Shown here: positions 1 through 9,656 of the stretch, piece by piece | Numbering within the stretch: the stretch's first letter is position 1 | How the letters are laid out: each line of letters begins with the position of its first letter | NCBI GenBank assembly: GCA_002293475.1 | Contig: DBDG01000015.1 | Span: 23,392 to 74,579, forward strand | Origin: Lachnospiraceae bacterium UBA938 | GTDB taxonomy: Bacteria; Bacillota; Clostridia; Lachnospirales; Lachnospiraceae | Reading direction: 5' to 3' | DNA length: 51,188 bases | Position numbers and translations under genes: made by a program | Notes under the pieces: model-generated | The model's database searches: none | Seen by the model: only the letters and a program-made list of their open reading frames with translations | What the model was told of the DNA's origin: nothing

Positions 1-110
1 AACATAAATATTAATATAAGTTTTATTAATATAAAGCTACAATATATATATATAAATGCACATTATTGATATGGGATTAAATAAAAAGTTAGTTAGAAGT
101 GGGAACAAAT
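1..110 (+). promoter_or_regulatory. AT-rich leader of the biosynthetic operon
   Basis: Very AT-rich stretch upstream of the first NRPS gene. It holds a 10-base direct repeat, ATTAATATAA at 10-19 and again at 25-34 (15-base period), then TACAAT at 38-43, which could act as a -10 box, followed by an alternating TA run. No good -35 box sits at the right distance, and the upstream gene lies outside the window, so the promoter call is tentative. A ribosome site GGGA at 101-104 lies 6 bases before ATG 111. Confidence 0.3.
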
Positions 111-3100
111 ATGGAAAAATACGAAAAAATAAGGGATAGAATAAATCAACTATCCGAAGACCAAAAGCAAAGATTAAAAAACATGATGCTGGAAAAAAAC
201 AACCGACCCAAGGCGGATGGTTATTATTCTGAATCAAGGCACGGAAAAGTCACAGAAATAAGAGACAAAGAATTGGCCGGAATACGGGAATGTTCCCATC
301 TTCAGAAAGAGTTTTGGTATCGGCGGAATCTTTATCGGGAAGCCGCCCTAGATAACATTGCAGGATATGTAAAGGTCAAGGGGCATATAAGTGCCGATCA
401 GATCCGGCGTGCATTTACGGAACTGATCGGACGGCATGAAGTGCTCAGGTCAAAGTTTATTTACGAAGAAGGCAATATATATGTTAATATATCACAAGAG
501 ATTAAAATCGATCTGGCATTTACCGAGTGCCCTTGCGGAATATCAGAAGCAGAACTTATTGAAGAAATGAAAAAAGAATCAAAAATTACATTTGATTTAT
601 CTGCTGGCAATCTTATTAGAATGAGATGTTATCATTTTATAAATGAATGGTATTTACTAATGATCCAGCATCATATCATATCGGATGGTGCTTCCACTCG
701 TATACTTATCCGAGAAATGTTAGCGGGGATGGGTCTGATAAAGAAAGAAACACAAGATTACCATGAAAACCGGTTTGGTTATTATGACTATGTCAAGTAC
801 TGGCAGAAGAGGTTGTCTGACGGGCAATATGACGGACAGTTGGAATATTGGCGACAAGAACTCAAAGACTGTGATATGTCAGCAAATCTTGCGGAGAGTG
901 CTAATAAGAATGAACAAGATTTATTTGGCAGCGACAGGGTAGTCTTTCGGATCAACGAAGATATTAAAAGTAAAGCGGCTGATTTTGGCAAGAAGCATTC
1001 CATATCGCCTTTTGCTTTTTATATGACCGTGTTACGCTGTCTGCTATATTTGCATACGAAGCAGGAAGATACGGTCATAGTCATTCCGATACAGGGGAGA
1101 AATGATCAACAAATTGAAAATCTTATCGGTTGTTTTTTAAACATGCTGCCAATCAGGAACAATATTAATGATGAGAGCAGTTTTATAGCATGTGCGCGAT
1201 CGGAATATGCTAAAATATTGTCCGCATTGGAAAACCAAGATATTCCCTTCGGCACCATTATCAAAAACCTGAATATTAGAAATAACAATATAGATTCTTC
1301 GGTATATCATATTGTTTTTAGCTACGAGGGAAATGCTTTAAAAAATATGGATACCGGTCAGTATGAGGTTGAATTTGCGGAACTGGATCTGGGGAATACC
1401 AAAGCAGACCTTGTTTTAGAGCTGAACCAGGAGGCCGAGGGGCTTTTGGGATGGTTCGAATATCGAACAGGAAAATTCAGCCGGACGCAGATTGAATTCT
1501 TTAAAGATGCCTTTTTATCCCTTATTGATCAAATATTGATATCAGGAGTACAGGAAGTCAGGATGCTGTCCTGTTTGTCAGAGCGGGAAAAAACCATGGT
1601 GCTTGACTACGGTACAGCCGATGTCAAGGACTGGGAGATACAGACAATCAACGCAATGTTCACCCAGATGGCGGAAAGACATCCTGACAAGGTAGCGCTT
1701 GCTGATCCCCGCTATTCCTTAACTTATCGTGAATTAAACGAAAGGAGTAATATTTTAGCTAGGATATTAAAAGGGCAGGGCGTTGCGAATGAAGTGATTG
1801 TCGGCGTAATAATGCAGAAATCAATGGCGTATTTTGTGACGGTACTGGCAATTCTAAAGGCCGGCGGCGCTTTTTTACCGATTGAACCTTCTTATCCGCA
1901 AGAGCGCATCCAGTATGTCATAAGCGATAGCGGTGCCCGCTATTTAGTGTACGATGAATATGTGGACGGGTTTGCTTTTCTGGATCAGCTGCGGATTATC
2001 AGATACGGCGATCTTGACCTGAAGACAGGCGACATAAGTAACCTGCCTGAACAGAATAAGCTTAGCACGCTGGCCTATGTCATTTATACATCGGGCACCA
2101 CCGGAAATCCGAAAGGCGTCATGGTAGAACATCATGGTGTTTCCAACCTGTCACAAGGATTTCATCATCTTTATGGAGTGAACGAGCATGACAGGGTCTT
2201 GCAGTTTTCCCATATCATATTTGATGCATGTGTCTGGGAAATGGCAATTTCCATTTTACTGGGAGGGACATTATGCATAGTAACTAAAGAAATATTACTG
2301 GACGTTCCCGAACTAGTCCGTCAGGTAAATAAATTTGCCATTACCGTCGTTGATTTTTCGCCGCAGTACTGGAAACAGATATGCAAGTCCGGTTTACAGT
2401 TCAGAGTGTTGCTGACGGCGGGTTCAGAAGCTGATGAAGCGGTGGTGAAGGCAGCGGCGGCTTCAGAAATATATGTCAATGGTTATGGTCCGACCGAAAA
2501 TACAGTATGTGCGACACTATGGAACCGGCGGGAAAATGACAAGATACCGTCCAAAATCCCCATTGGAAAGCCGATGAGCAATGTGCTGATATATATTGTC
2601 AATGAAGGAGGGCTCTGTGGCCTAGGCATGATCGGTGAGATATGTATCGCCGGCCTAGGATTGGCACGAGGTTATTTGAACCGTAAGAAGCTGACGGAGG
2701 AAAAGTTTACGGATAATCCTTTCGGGAAAGGAAAAATCTATCATACGGGCGACTACGGCAGGTGGATGGATAACGGTGATATTGAATACATCGGACGCAT
2801 AGACGGGCAGGTAAAGATCAGAGGATACCGGGTAGAAACCGGAGAAATCGAAAACTGTCTCTGTAACCTTGATGTAGTCGCGGCGGCTGCGGTTACCGTC
2901 TCGCAAGATACCAGCGGCGAAAGAACCTTAGATGCTTATCTGGTTTTGAATAAAGAAGCAGCGAATACAATAAATACAGATAATGAAAAGACCAATGGGG
3001 ATATTTCAGGCAGGGACATTACAACTAAGGATATTACGACTAAGAAAGTAGAGGAATACCTCCATAGCCGCCTTCCTTTTTATATGGTACCGTCTAAATT

Positions 3101-4814
3101 TTATAAAGTTGAGGCAATACCGTTAACGGTTAATGGCAAAACGGATATTAGGGCGTTAAAGGATATGGGAGAACAGCTGGAATCTGGTTACGAGTTCGTC
3201 CTACCGGGCAATCCGGCTGAAGAAAAATTGCTCGAAATATGGAAGGAGCTGTTAAAAACAGATCAGATCGGAGTAGAGGATTCCTTTTTTGAAAGCGGCG
3301 GTGATTCAATCATTATGCTCCAAGTAATAACAAGAGCAAAAGAAGAAGGAATCATTATTGACATGAAATCCTTCTATCAAGATAAAAATATTGTCAACAT
3401 AATTAAAAATGCTACCCTCACCGAACTGTTTGCCGAAAATGAGGCGGCGGCCGGTACCTTCCGACTGTTCCGTGCGCAAAGCGAATTGCTGGCCGGCCCA
3501 TTAGGATGGAATCATAATAACGCAGTGGTTCAGACAGACTGTCCAGACAGTGTTGAAATAGAAGAACTGACCCAGATAATGAGATTGATTGAGAAAGAGC
3601 AGCCGATTCTTTTTTCGGTAATTGATTTCCGGTCAGATCCGGACAAGGCAGTAATAAGCGAAGCCGGCCAGCGTAACAATGTGATAGAGATAACCGCGGA
3701 CCGTGTCTCTTCGCCGGCAGATGTTGTGAATGAGCTTAATCGGATTATTGATATCCAAAACGGGATATGCCTAGCCGCAGCACTTGTAGGGGAGAAAAAA
3801 GGCAAAAAGGTGTATTTAGCACTGAACCGCTTGGTCTGTGACCGGGAGTCGGCAGAAATATTGATTAAGGATCTTGCCAGGCGTCTTACCCTTGAAAATA
3901 AAGACGCCCAGCCTGTTCCGGCCGCCTATGTGACATGGCAGCGGGCATACCGGCAATACCTTGCGTCAGATGAGTCCCGGTATCGCCAAGATAAATGGCG
4001 GGAAAAGACACATGAGCTTGCCTGGTTACAACGCACAGAAACAGAGATAGCGGTGCGGCCGGAAGAGGTATGCGACGTTTCCGGGCCGGACTGGCTAAGC
4101 GGTAAAATTACCCGGCCGCTTAAGGAAATGTATCTTGATTATTATGTTACAGGGCAATTTGGAAATTATGAGATTTCATTCAAAGAACTGGTCTTGGCGG
4201 CGTTGGTAAACACCCTGACCAGACAAGCAGGATCAAGGTTCTGGCTCGCTATAAAAGATAACTTACGCAATTGCTGTACGGAGTCGGTGAATACGGAACA
4301 GGTAGTCGGTAATTTTTCGTTTACATATCCTTTTTTATACCGGAACAGCCTGGACGAGTATTCTCATGATAGGTTTTTACGGGATATCAAGCAGCATTAT
4401 TATGACATTTCGCGGATCAAGGATGATTATCCCGGTTTTTTGGATAACCAGGCCGAGCCATATGTTGATTTATCAGACAAAGAAGTTGTTGTTTTGGCAT
4501 TTACCGAATATGATGCTTCGGCCGGCTGGGTAGATGAAGGGATGTCGCCCGGTAAGATCAGCCTTTGTATAGCGGAAGAAAAAGTAAACGTTATGTTTGA
4601 ATGGCATTTTGACAGGAAGCGATACGACCCGGAAACAATAAAAAGACTGGGAGAGGAATTTGACAAATCGCTTACGGAACTTATCGAATATTGTCTTACT
4701 ACAAATGATAAAGGAATTACTTCTTCTGATTTTGGCAATGCGGATCTAAGGGAAGAGGAACTGGCTTTTATTTTATCCAAATTTAATGCCGTCGCAGATA
4801 ACCTTACTAATTAA
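111..4814 (+). CDS. NRPS, C-A-T plus degenerate epimerization domain
   Basis: Non-ribosomal peptide synthetase of 1567 residues. It starts with a short charged helix of docking type, then a condensation domain (about 60-490) with intact HHIISDG (187-193). The adenylation domain (about 510-1015) has A3 TSGTTGNPKG (660-669), A4 FDACVWEM, A5 YGPTENT, A7 YHTGDYGRW, A8 and the A10 lysine (NGKTD), so it looks active. Its ten-residue pocket, read by eye against GrsA, is D-A-W-D-L-A-G-V-C-K: like aromatic or large hydrophobic codes but with an unusual Asp at position 278, so the substrate is not assigned. The carrier domain has ESGGDS with Ser1066. The last 450 residues align to an epimerization domain (VVGNFSFTYPF matches the usual TVGWFT..YP motif), but HHxxxDG is replaced by NRLVCDR (1239-1245) and the EGHGR motif is absent, so it should be inactive. 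ATG 111 is chosen over GTG 99 because of the GGGA site. Confidence 0.93.
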   Translation: MEKYEKIRDRINQLSEDQKQRLKNMMLEKNNRPKADGYYSESRHGKVTEIRDKELAGIRECSHLQKEFWYRRNLYREAALDNIAGYVKVKGHISADQIRRAFTELIGRHEVLRSKFIYEEGNIYVNISQEIKIDLAFTECPCGISEAELIEEMKKESKITFDLSAGNLIRMRCYHFINEWYLLMIQHHIISDGASTRILIREMLAGMGLIKKETQDYHENRFGYYDYVKYWQKRLSDGQYDGQLEYWRQELKDCDMSANLAESANKNEQDLFGSDRVVFRINEDIKSKAADFGKKHSISPFAFYMTVLRCLLYLHTKQEDTVIVIPIQGRNDQQIENLIGCFLNMLPIRNNINDESSFIACARSEYAKILSALENQDIPFGTIIKNLNIRNNNIDSSVYHIVFSYEGNALKNMDTGQYEVEFAELDLGNTKADLVLELNQEAEGLLGWFEYRTGKFSRTQIEFFKDAFLSLIDQILISGVQEVRMLSCLSEREKTMVLDYGTADVKDWEIQTINAMFTQMAERHPDKVALADPRYSLTYRELNERSNILARILKGQGVANEVIVGVIMQKSMAYFVTVLAILKAGGAFLPIEPSYPQERIQYVISDSGARYLVYDEYVDGFAFLDQLRIIRYGDLDLKTGDISNLPEQNKLSTLAYVIYTSGTTGNPKGVMVEHHGVSNLSQGFHHLYGVNEHDRVLQFSHIIFDACVWEMAISILLGGTLCIVTKEILLDVPELVRQVNKFAITVVDFSPQYWKQICKSGLQFRVLLTAGSEADEAVVKAAAASEIYVNGYGPTENTVCATLWNRRENDKIPSKIPIGKPMSNVLIYIVNEGGLCGLGMIGEICIAGLGLARGYLNRKKLTEEKFTDNPFGKGKIYHTGDYGRWMDNGDIEYIGRIDGQVKIRGYRVETGEIENCLCNLDVVAAAAVTVSQDTSGERTLDAYLVLNKEAANTINTDNEKTNGDISGRDITTKDITTKKVEEYLHSRLPFYMVPSKFYKVEAIPLTVNGKTDIRALKDMGEQLESGYEFVLPGNPAEEKLLEIWKELLKTDQIGVEDSFFESGGDSIIMLQVITRAKEEGIIIDMKSFYQDKNIVNIIKNATLTELFAENEAAAGTFRLFRAQSELLAGPLGWNHNNAVVQTDCPDSVEIEELTQIMRLIEKEQPILFSVIDFRSDPDKAVISEAGQRNNVIEITADRVSSPADVVNELNRIIDIQNGICLAAALVGEKKGKKVYLALNRLVCDRESAEILIKDLARRLTLENKDAQPVPAAYVTWQRAYRQYLASDESRYRQDKWREKTHELAWLQRTETEIAVRPEEVCDVSGPDWLSGKITRPLKEMYLDYYVTGQFGNYEISFKELVLAALVNTLTRQAGSRFWLAIKDNLRNCCTESVNTEQVVGNFSFTYPFLYRNSLDEYSHDRFLRDIKQHYYDISRIKDDYPGFLDNQAEPYVDLSDKEVVVLAFTEYDASAGWVDEGMSPGKISLCIAEEKVNVMFEWHFDRKRYDPETIKRLGEEFDKSLTELIEYCLTTNDKGITSSDFGNADLREEELAFILSKFNAVADNLTN

Positions 4815-4836
4815 GGAAAAGTATTGAGGAAAAAGT

Positions 4837-7800
4837 ATGCAGCAGCATAATATTGAAACCATTTATGAACTTACCCCGGTGCAGGAAGGGATGCTATATC
4901 ATTCACTCAAGGATCCGTCACAGTTTATGGATCAGTATTCCTGTAAGCTTAATGGGATTATTGATGTAGAAAGACTCAAAGAGGCCTGGGATTTTGCTGT
5001 CCGGGAAAATGCCATACTGAGAACGGCATTTGTCTGGGAAAATACCGGGCGTAATCTGCAGATTGTTATTAAGGAATATAAGTTACAATTCACTGTCTAT
5101 GACTGCCGCGAGAGTTCCGAGGAAGAAAGCCGAAAACTTTTTTATAATATAAAGCAAAGCGAATTTGTCCAAGGGTTTGAACTGGACCAGGCACCGCTGA
5201 CCAGATTTGCCCTGCTTCAGGTCACAGAAGCAGAATATTATTTTATCTGGACCATTCACCATATCATTGTCGACGGAATGTCGCTGCCCTATCTCCTCGG
5301 AAGGGTGTTTGATAATTACAAAAGACTGATGAAAGGGGAAAAACCAGAAAAACATGGTTCTTTACCGTACAAGGACTATGTTGACTGGATCAAAAGGCAG
5401 GATAAGGAAAAGGCCAATCAATTCTGGCGGGGCTATTTAGAAGGTTTTTATCAGCCGCTTATATTCGATTCAAAGGAAGATAGCTGGTTAAAGGACAAAG
5501 AAAAAGCTGCTGTCCACGTCAGAAAATCAGCAGTGGTGGACTTACATACGGCAGAACAGGTTAAGTCGACCGCCAAAAAAAATAACCTCTCAGTTTTTCA
5601 GTTTTATAGCTTGGCATATTCTATTTTGCTAAGCAGATTATCCGGCTTGCAAGATATTGTATATGGTGTCACCGTATCGGGAAGGCCGACCGAATTGAAG
5701 AAAATAACAAATACCGTCGGGGTATTCATCAATTCAGTTCCAACCCGGACTGTTTTTCAGGCAGAGCGGCCGATCCTTTATTACCTGCAGGACGGGACGG
5801 CTTGGCAGGTTGCCAGGAATCCTTATGAATACCTTTCTTATGCGGATATTGCGGCTGCTTCGGCAGTAGGCATGAATCTGTATGACAGTTTGTTTACATT
5901 TGAAAATTACTCGATAGATCATATTTATGATGATCAAGAGGCGGGGTTTCATATTTCGGAAGAATGGATTAACGAGACGACCAACTATCCTTTGAACTGG
6001 GTAGTCAGGCCTGGCCGCACGGTCACCGTCAGCGCAATATACAATACCGGCTGCATGAACGATGATATGATCGAAATCATGCTGGCCTGTTATGTTTCGA
6101 TCCTAGAGCAGATTTCAACGGATATTACCATAAAAATGGTAGATATCAAAGTAGCTTTGGGCAAAAAAATAATCCCGGGCTGTCGGGAAAGCGATACCGA
6201 TCAAGACATCCGCCGTCTGATTAAACAATTATCTTCCGCAATTGACAAGAAGGCCAAAGGAAAAAGCAACCAGATAATCATCCTGTCGGAAGACCCCATA
6301 TACCGGGCAGCAGCAATATGCGGCGCTTATCATGCCGGTTATGTGACGGAAGTCATGCCGGAATTTTCTTATCGTTATCATCATAAGCTGGATGCGGCGG
6401 CAGCAATACTCTGCGATGATAAGAATGCTACATTTTTGGCTGCTGAATATTTTGACAAGTGTATTGATATCAGCCAGTGTGAAGAAAAGCGGAGCTTTTA
6501 TGAAGCCGGTTTTACTGGATCAGCCGCCAGCAGCGAGCCGGCCGAGGTATTTTTCGGCTTTATCTCTAAGGATGGTACCGTTCATGTGACATTTCGTGAT
6601 ATCAGAAACAGTTTTTCATTTATGAGAGACAAAACAGTTCTTCTGGATGAGCGGTGCCGGGATAATAAGCTGATAACCAATGTAACGATAAATGTGTTAT
6701 GGAATCAGGATGCAATCCTGACTGATTCCGGAGAATACGGGTTTAATATACTGTTTACCGAATGGGACTGTCTGGAGGACTGGGCGCACAAAGAGCAGCT
6801 TAAGGAATGTGAGAGTATTTATCTGCCTTATGACCCGATAGAAACTCAGATAAAGGCCGATGTCATCCAAAGAGTAACGGAGCGGGGAATCAGGACGGTT
6901 TGCTATTTATCCGACTATGATACCGGTTTGTTCCTGTATCATATCATCATGCCGGAGCAAAGAATTATATATAAAAACGCAATGATCTGTGATGCTTATG
7001 GCAATGAAGTGCCGGCATATTTTGTCGGACGGTTGTTTGCCAAGGATACCATGACGGCAAGCCGGGAAAGCCGCCAAAGGGATATAGCTACCGGGTATAC
7101 CGGGAGAATAAAGGGTCAATATGGTTTTGAGCTGTCACATGAGCGTAGTGAGATTGGTTTTATCAGCGGCAAAAGGGTTCGTTTAACTGAATTGAGGCAG
7201 TTCCTCATTGACAATAAAAAGGTTAAAGAATGTCTGATCACCTTTGAGGTGTCCACATATGTCTTTTATTATACCGGCCAGTCAGGAAATAGTAATTTCC
7301 TGAAGAATCTGATTAAGACAATGTCGGCACATCTTAAGATCAGCGAGGCACACATAAAGAAGGCAGTGGCCTTTTGCAAAATCGAGCGGTTCTACTATGA
7401 TATTACCGGAAATGTTTTGCCGGCCAGCGTTATAAAGCAGACCAAGAATCATCGGTTTGTATTAACTAAAGAAGGGATATATCGGAAGGAGCCGGAGCAA
7501 AGTAATAAAGGAACCCAGCAAAAATCCAGTCTTTCGGCAATGGAAAAAAGCATTGCCGCGATATGGGAGGCAGTCTTAAATAAAGATATTTCCGGCAGAG
7601 AGGATAATTTTTTTGATCTGGGAGGCAATTCCCTGGATGTCATGAAGGTAATATCCCGGATGAACGTTGCCTTCCCGATGCGATTTAAGATTGATGATAT
7701 TATTGATCATCCCACGCTCGGGGAGCTCGGCCGGTTTATCCAAGATAAAAACCGGGAAGAAGGGCAAGATACGGGCAATCATCAGATTATTAAAGGGGAA

Positions 7801-9630
7801 AAACCGTGTCTTTCCGAAGAAGAAAAAAATAACGGTGTCCAGATTTCCTTTTCCCAAAGAAGATTCTGGTTCATCCATCAATATGACAATAATGACTACT
7901 TTTATAATGGTGCCGAAGCGGTTAAAATCACCGGAGCGGTTGATGTAGCCTGCCTAGAAAAAGCTATCACCCATTTGACCATGATTCATGAAATATTAAG
8001 AACTGTGTTTGAAATGCGAAATAGGGTCTTGTATCAGCGGGTTTTACCGGTTATTAAGGATTATTTTACGGTTATCTCCATAAAAGACATTGTCAGAGAG
8101 CAAAACGAGGAAGAAAGCATAAGTCAATTTATCAAAAAAGAAGCAATGCGTTCCTTTGACTTTGAACGGGGGCCTTTATTTCATTGTACGCTGTTAAAAA
8201 CCGCCCCTGACAGAGCCATATTTGTTTTAGTGATCCATCATATTATTTCCGATGGGTGGTCAGTCAGCATTTTCATCGACTCCATGATGCAGGCATATCA
8301 TCATTTCCTTAACGGTGAGCAGGAGCTTCCGCCGCCGCCCGCATGGCAGATCAGTGAATTTTCCGTATGGCAGCATAATATGTTTACTGATCAGGTCATG
8401 GAGGAACAGATATTATTTTGGAAAGAACAGTTGAAGGACTGGCGGCAGCTTCTACTGCCTTATGATTTTGAACGGCCGCCGGTGCAGTCCTTCCGGGGCA
8501 AAAAGTATGTATGCCAATACTCGGGCGATATCGTCGCTAATGTCTATAAAACGGCGCAGTTACTGGGAGTAACTCCATATATTATCTACCTGTCAGCTTT
8601 AAATATAGTCTTGGCCGCGTATTCCGCCCAAGAAGATGTGGTGATCGGTGTCCCGGTGACCAACCGGCCGCTCCGGGAGGTGGAAGAGAACATCGGCTGT
8701 TTTATGAATACGGTCGTTTTACGCAATCAGGTGCGCAAAGAACTAAGCTTCCGGGAATTAACCGCCCAGGTCCAGAAGGTCATGGTCGAAGCCTATAACC
8801 ACCAGGAACTGCCTTTTGATTTGCTGGTGGAAAAGCTGGGAATCAAACGAGACTCAAGCATTAATCCGTTGTTTCAGGTGTTGTTTCTATTTCAAAATGT
8901 GCCGCATCCGTCATTTGAAATAGAAGGGCTAAAAATAGAACGCCAAAACGTAGATAATCAAGCCGCAATGGTAGACTTAGCTGTCTCAATGGAAGAATAT
9001 GGGGTGTCCGGGGAAGCCGAAAGCGGCGCCGCGGAAGGTGGTCGGGGGATTCATGTTTTCTTCGAATATAGCACCGATTTGTTTATGGAGGGGACAATCA
9101 TAAAGCTATCGGAGGACTACCGAAATACTGTCATGCTTTTATGTTCGGAGGTAAGCGCTGATGCCTCGTTCCGGGTATTTGATCACGACCTTATCAGCAA
9201 CATGATAAAGGTAGCCCAGGCAAAGCGGTCAGAAGTAAGACAATCGAGAGAAAAACCGGAAGATATCGCACAAAAGAAGGATATCCCGAAAAAAATACGC
9301 AAGCCGGCCAATGATACTGAGACGGCTATCGGGGAAATATGGAAAAAGATATTAAACAGAGACGACATCGGAGTAAAAGATAATTTCTTTGATCTAGGCG
9401 GTACTTCTATGATATTGATTGAGACCTATTACATTATCAAAGAAAGGTTCGATACCAAGCTGACGCCGGTAGATCTGTTTAAATATCCGACCATTGAGGC
9501 TATCAGTCAATTTATCGCGAAGCAGGATGATGGCTTCATCAGCGCAGAAGAGATAAAACCTACCGAAGAGGTCAACATGCAGTTAAGAAGAATGAATCAG
9601 TCACGCTTAAAAGAGCTTCATAGCATATAA
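4837..9630 (+). CDS. NRPS, C-(degenerate A)-T-C-T
   Basis: NRPS of 1597 residues. The first condensation domain (8-430) has HHIIVDG at 141-147 and opens with LTPVQEGMLYHSL, the style of C domains that follow epimerization domains (DCL type). Residues about 440-870 have the length and layout of an adenylation domain but none of its motifs: the A2 region is recognisable (GAYHAGYVTEVMPEFSYR), the A3 loop reads FISKDGTVHVTF near 574-586, and the A10 position reads ITGNVLPAS, without the catalytic Lys. It is therefore a pseudo-adenylation domain. Then come carrier domain 1 (DLGGNSL, Ser932), a second C domain with HHIISDG at 1134-1140, and carrier domain 2 (DLGGTSM, Ser1524). Both carriers look functional but neither has a working adenylation domain in cis. 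It lies 22 bases after the first NRPS and probably docks with its E-like end. Confidence 0.92.
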   Translation: MQQHNIETIYELTPVQEGMLYHSLKDPSQFMDQYSCKLNGIIDVERLKEAWDFAVRENAILRTAFVWENTGRNLQIVIKEYKLQFTVYDCRESSEEESRKLFYNIKQSEFVQGFELDQAPLTRFALLQVTEAEYYFIWTIHHIIVDGMSLPYLLGRVFDNYKRLMKGEKPEKHGSLPYKDYVDWIKRQDKEKANQFWRGYLEGFYQPLIFDSKEDSWLKDKEKAAVHVRKSAVVDLHTAEQVKSTAKKNNLSVFQFYSLAYSILLSRLSGLQDIVYGVTVSGRPTELKKITNTVGVFINSVPTRTVFQAERPILYYLQDGTAWQVARNPYEYLSYADIAAASAVGMNLYDSLFTFENYSIDHIYDDQEAGFHISEEWINETTNYPLNWVVRPGRTVTVSAIYNTGCMNDDMIEIMLACYVSILEQISTDITIKMVDIKVALGKKIIPGCRESDTDQDIRRLIKQLSSAIDKKAKGKSNQIIILSEDPIYRAAAICGAYHAGYVTEVMPEFSYRYHHKLDAAAAILCDDKNATFLAAEYFDKCIDISQCEEKRSFYEAGFTGSAASSEPAEVFFGFISKDGTVHVTFRDIRNSFSFMRDKTVLLDERCRDNKLITNVTINVLWNQDAILTDSGEYGFNILFTEWDCLEDWAHKEQLKECESIYLPYDPIETQIKADVIQRVTERGIRTVCYLSDYDTGLFLYHIIMPEQRIIYKNAMICDAYGNEVPAYFVGRLFAKDTMTASRESRQRDIATGYTGRIKGQYGFELSHERSEIGFISGKRVRLTELRQFLIDNKKVKECLITFEVSTYVFYYTGQSGNSNFLKNLIKTMSAHLKISEAHIKKAVAFCKIERFYYDITGNVLPASVIKQTKNHRFVLTKEGIYRKEPEQSNKGTQQKSSLSAMEKSIAAIWEAVLNKDISGREDNFFDLGGNSLDVMKVISRMNVAFPMRFKIDDIIDHPTLGELGRFIQDKNREEGQDTGNHQIIKGEKPCLSEEEKNNGVQISFSQRRFWFIHQYDNNDYFYNGAEAVKITGAVDVACLEKAITHLTMIHEILRTVFEMRNRVLYQRVLPVIKDYFTVISIKDIVREQNEEESISQFIKKEAMRSFDFERGPLFHCTLLKTAPDRAIFVLVIHHIISDGWSVSIFIDSMMQAYHHFLNGEQELPPPPAWQISEFSVWQHNMFTDQVMEEQILFWKEQLKDWRQLLLPYDFERPPVQSFRGKKYVCQYSGDIVANVYKTAQLLGVTPYIIYLSALNIVLAAYSAQEDVVIGVPVTNRPLREVEENIGCFMNTVVLRNQVRKELSFRELTAQVQKVMVEAYNHQELPFDLLVEKLGIKRDSSINPLFQVLFLFQNVPHPSFEIEGLKIERQNVDNQAAMVDLAVSMEEYGVSGEAESGAAEGGRGIHVFFEYSTDLFMEGTIIKLSEDYRNTVMLLCSEVSADASFRVFDHDLISNMIKVAQAKRSEVRQSREKPEDIAQKKDIPKKIRKPANDTETAIGEIWKKILNRDDIGVKDNFFDLGGTSMILIETYYIIKERFDTKLTPVDLFKYPTIEAISQFIAKQDDGFISAEEIKPTEEVNMQLRRMNQSRLKELHSI

Positions 9631-9656
9631 ACCAGCCATTTCAGGAGCATAAGCCG

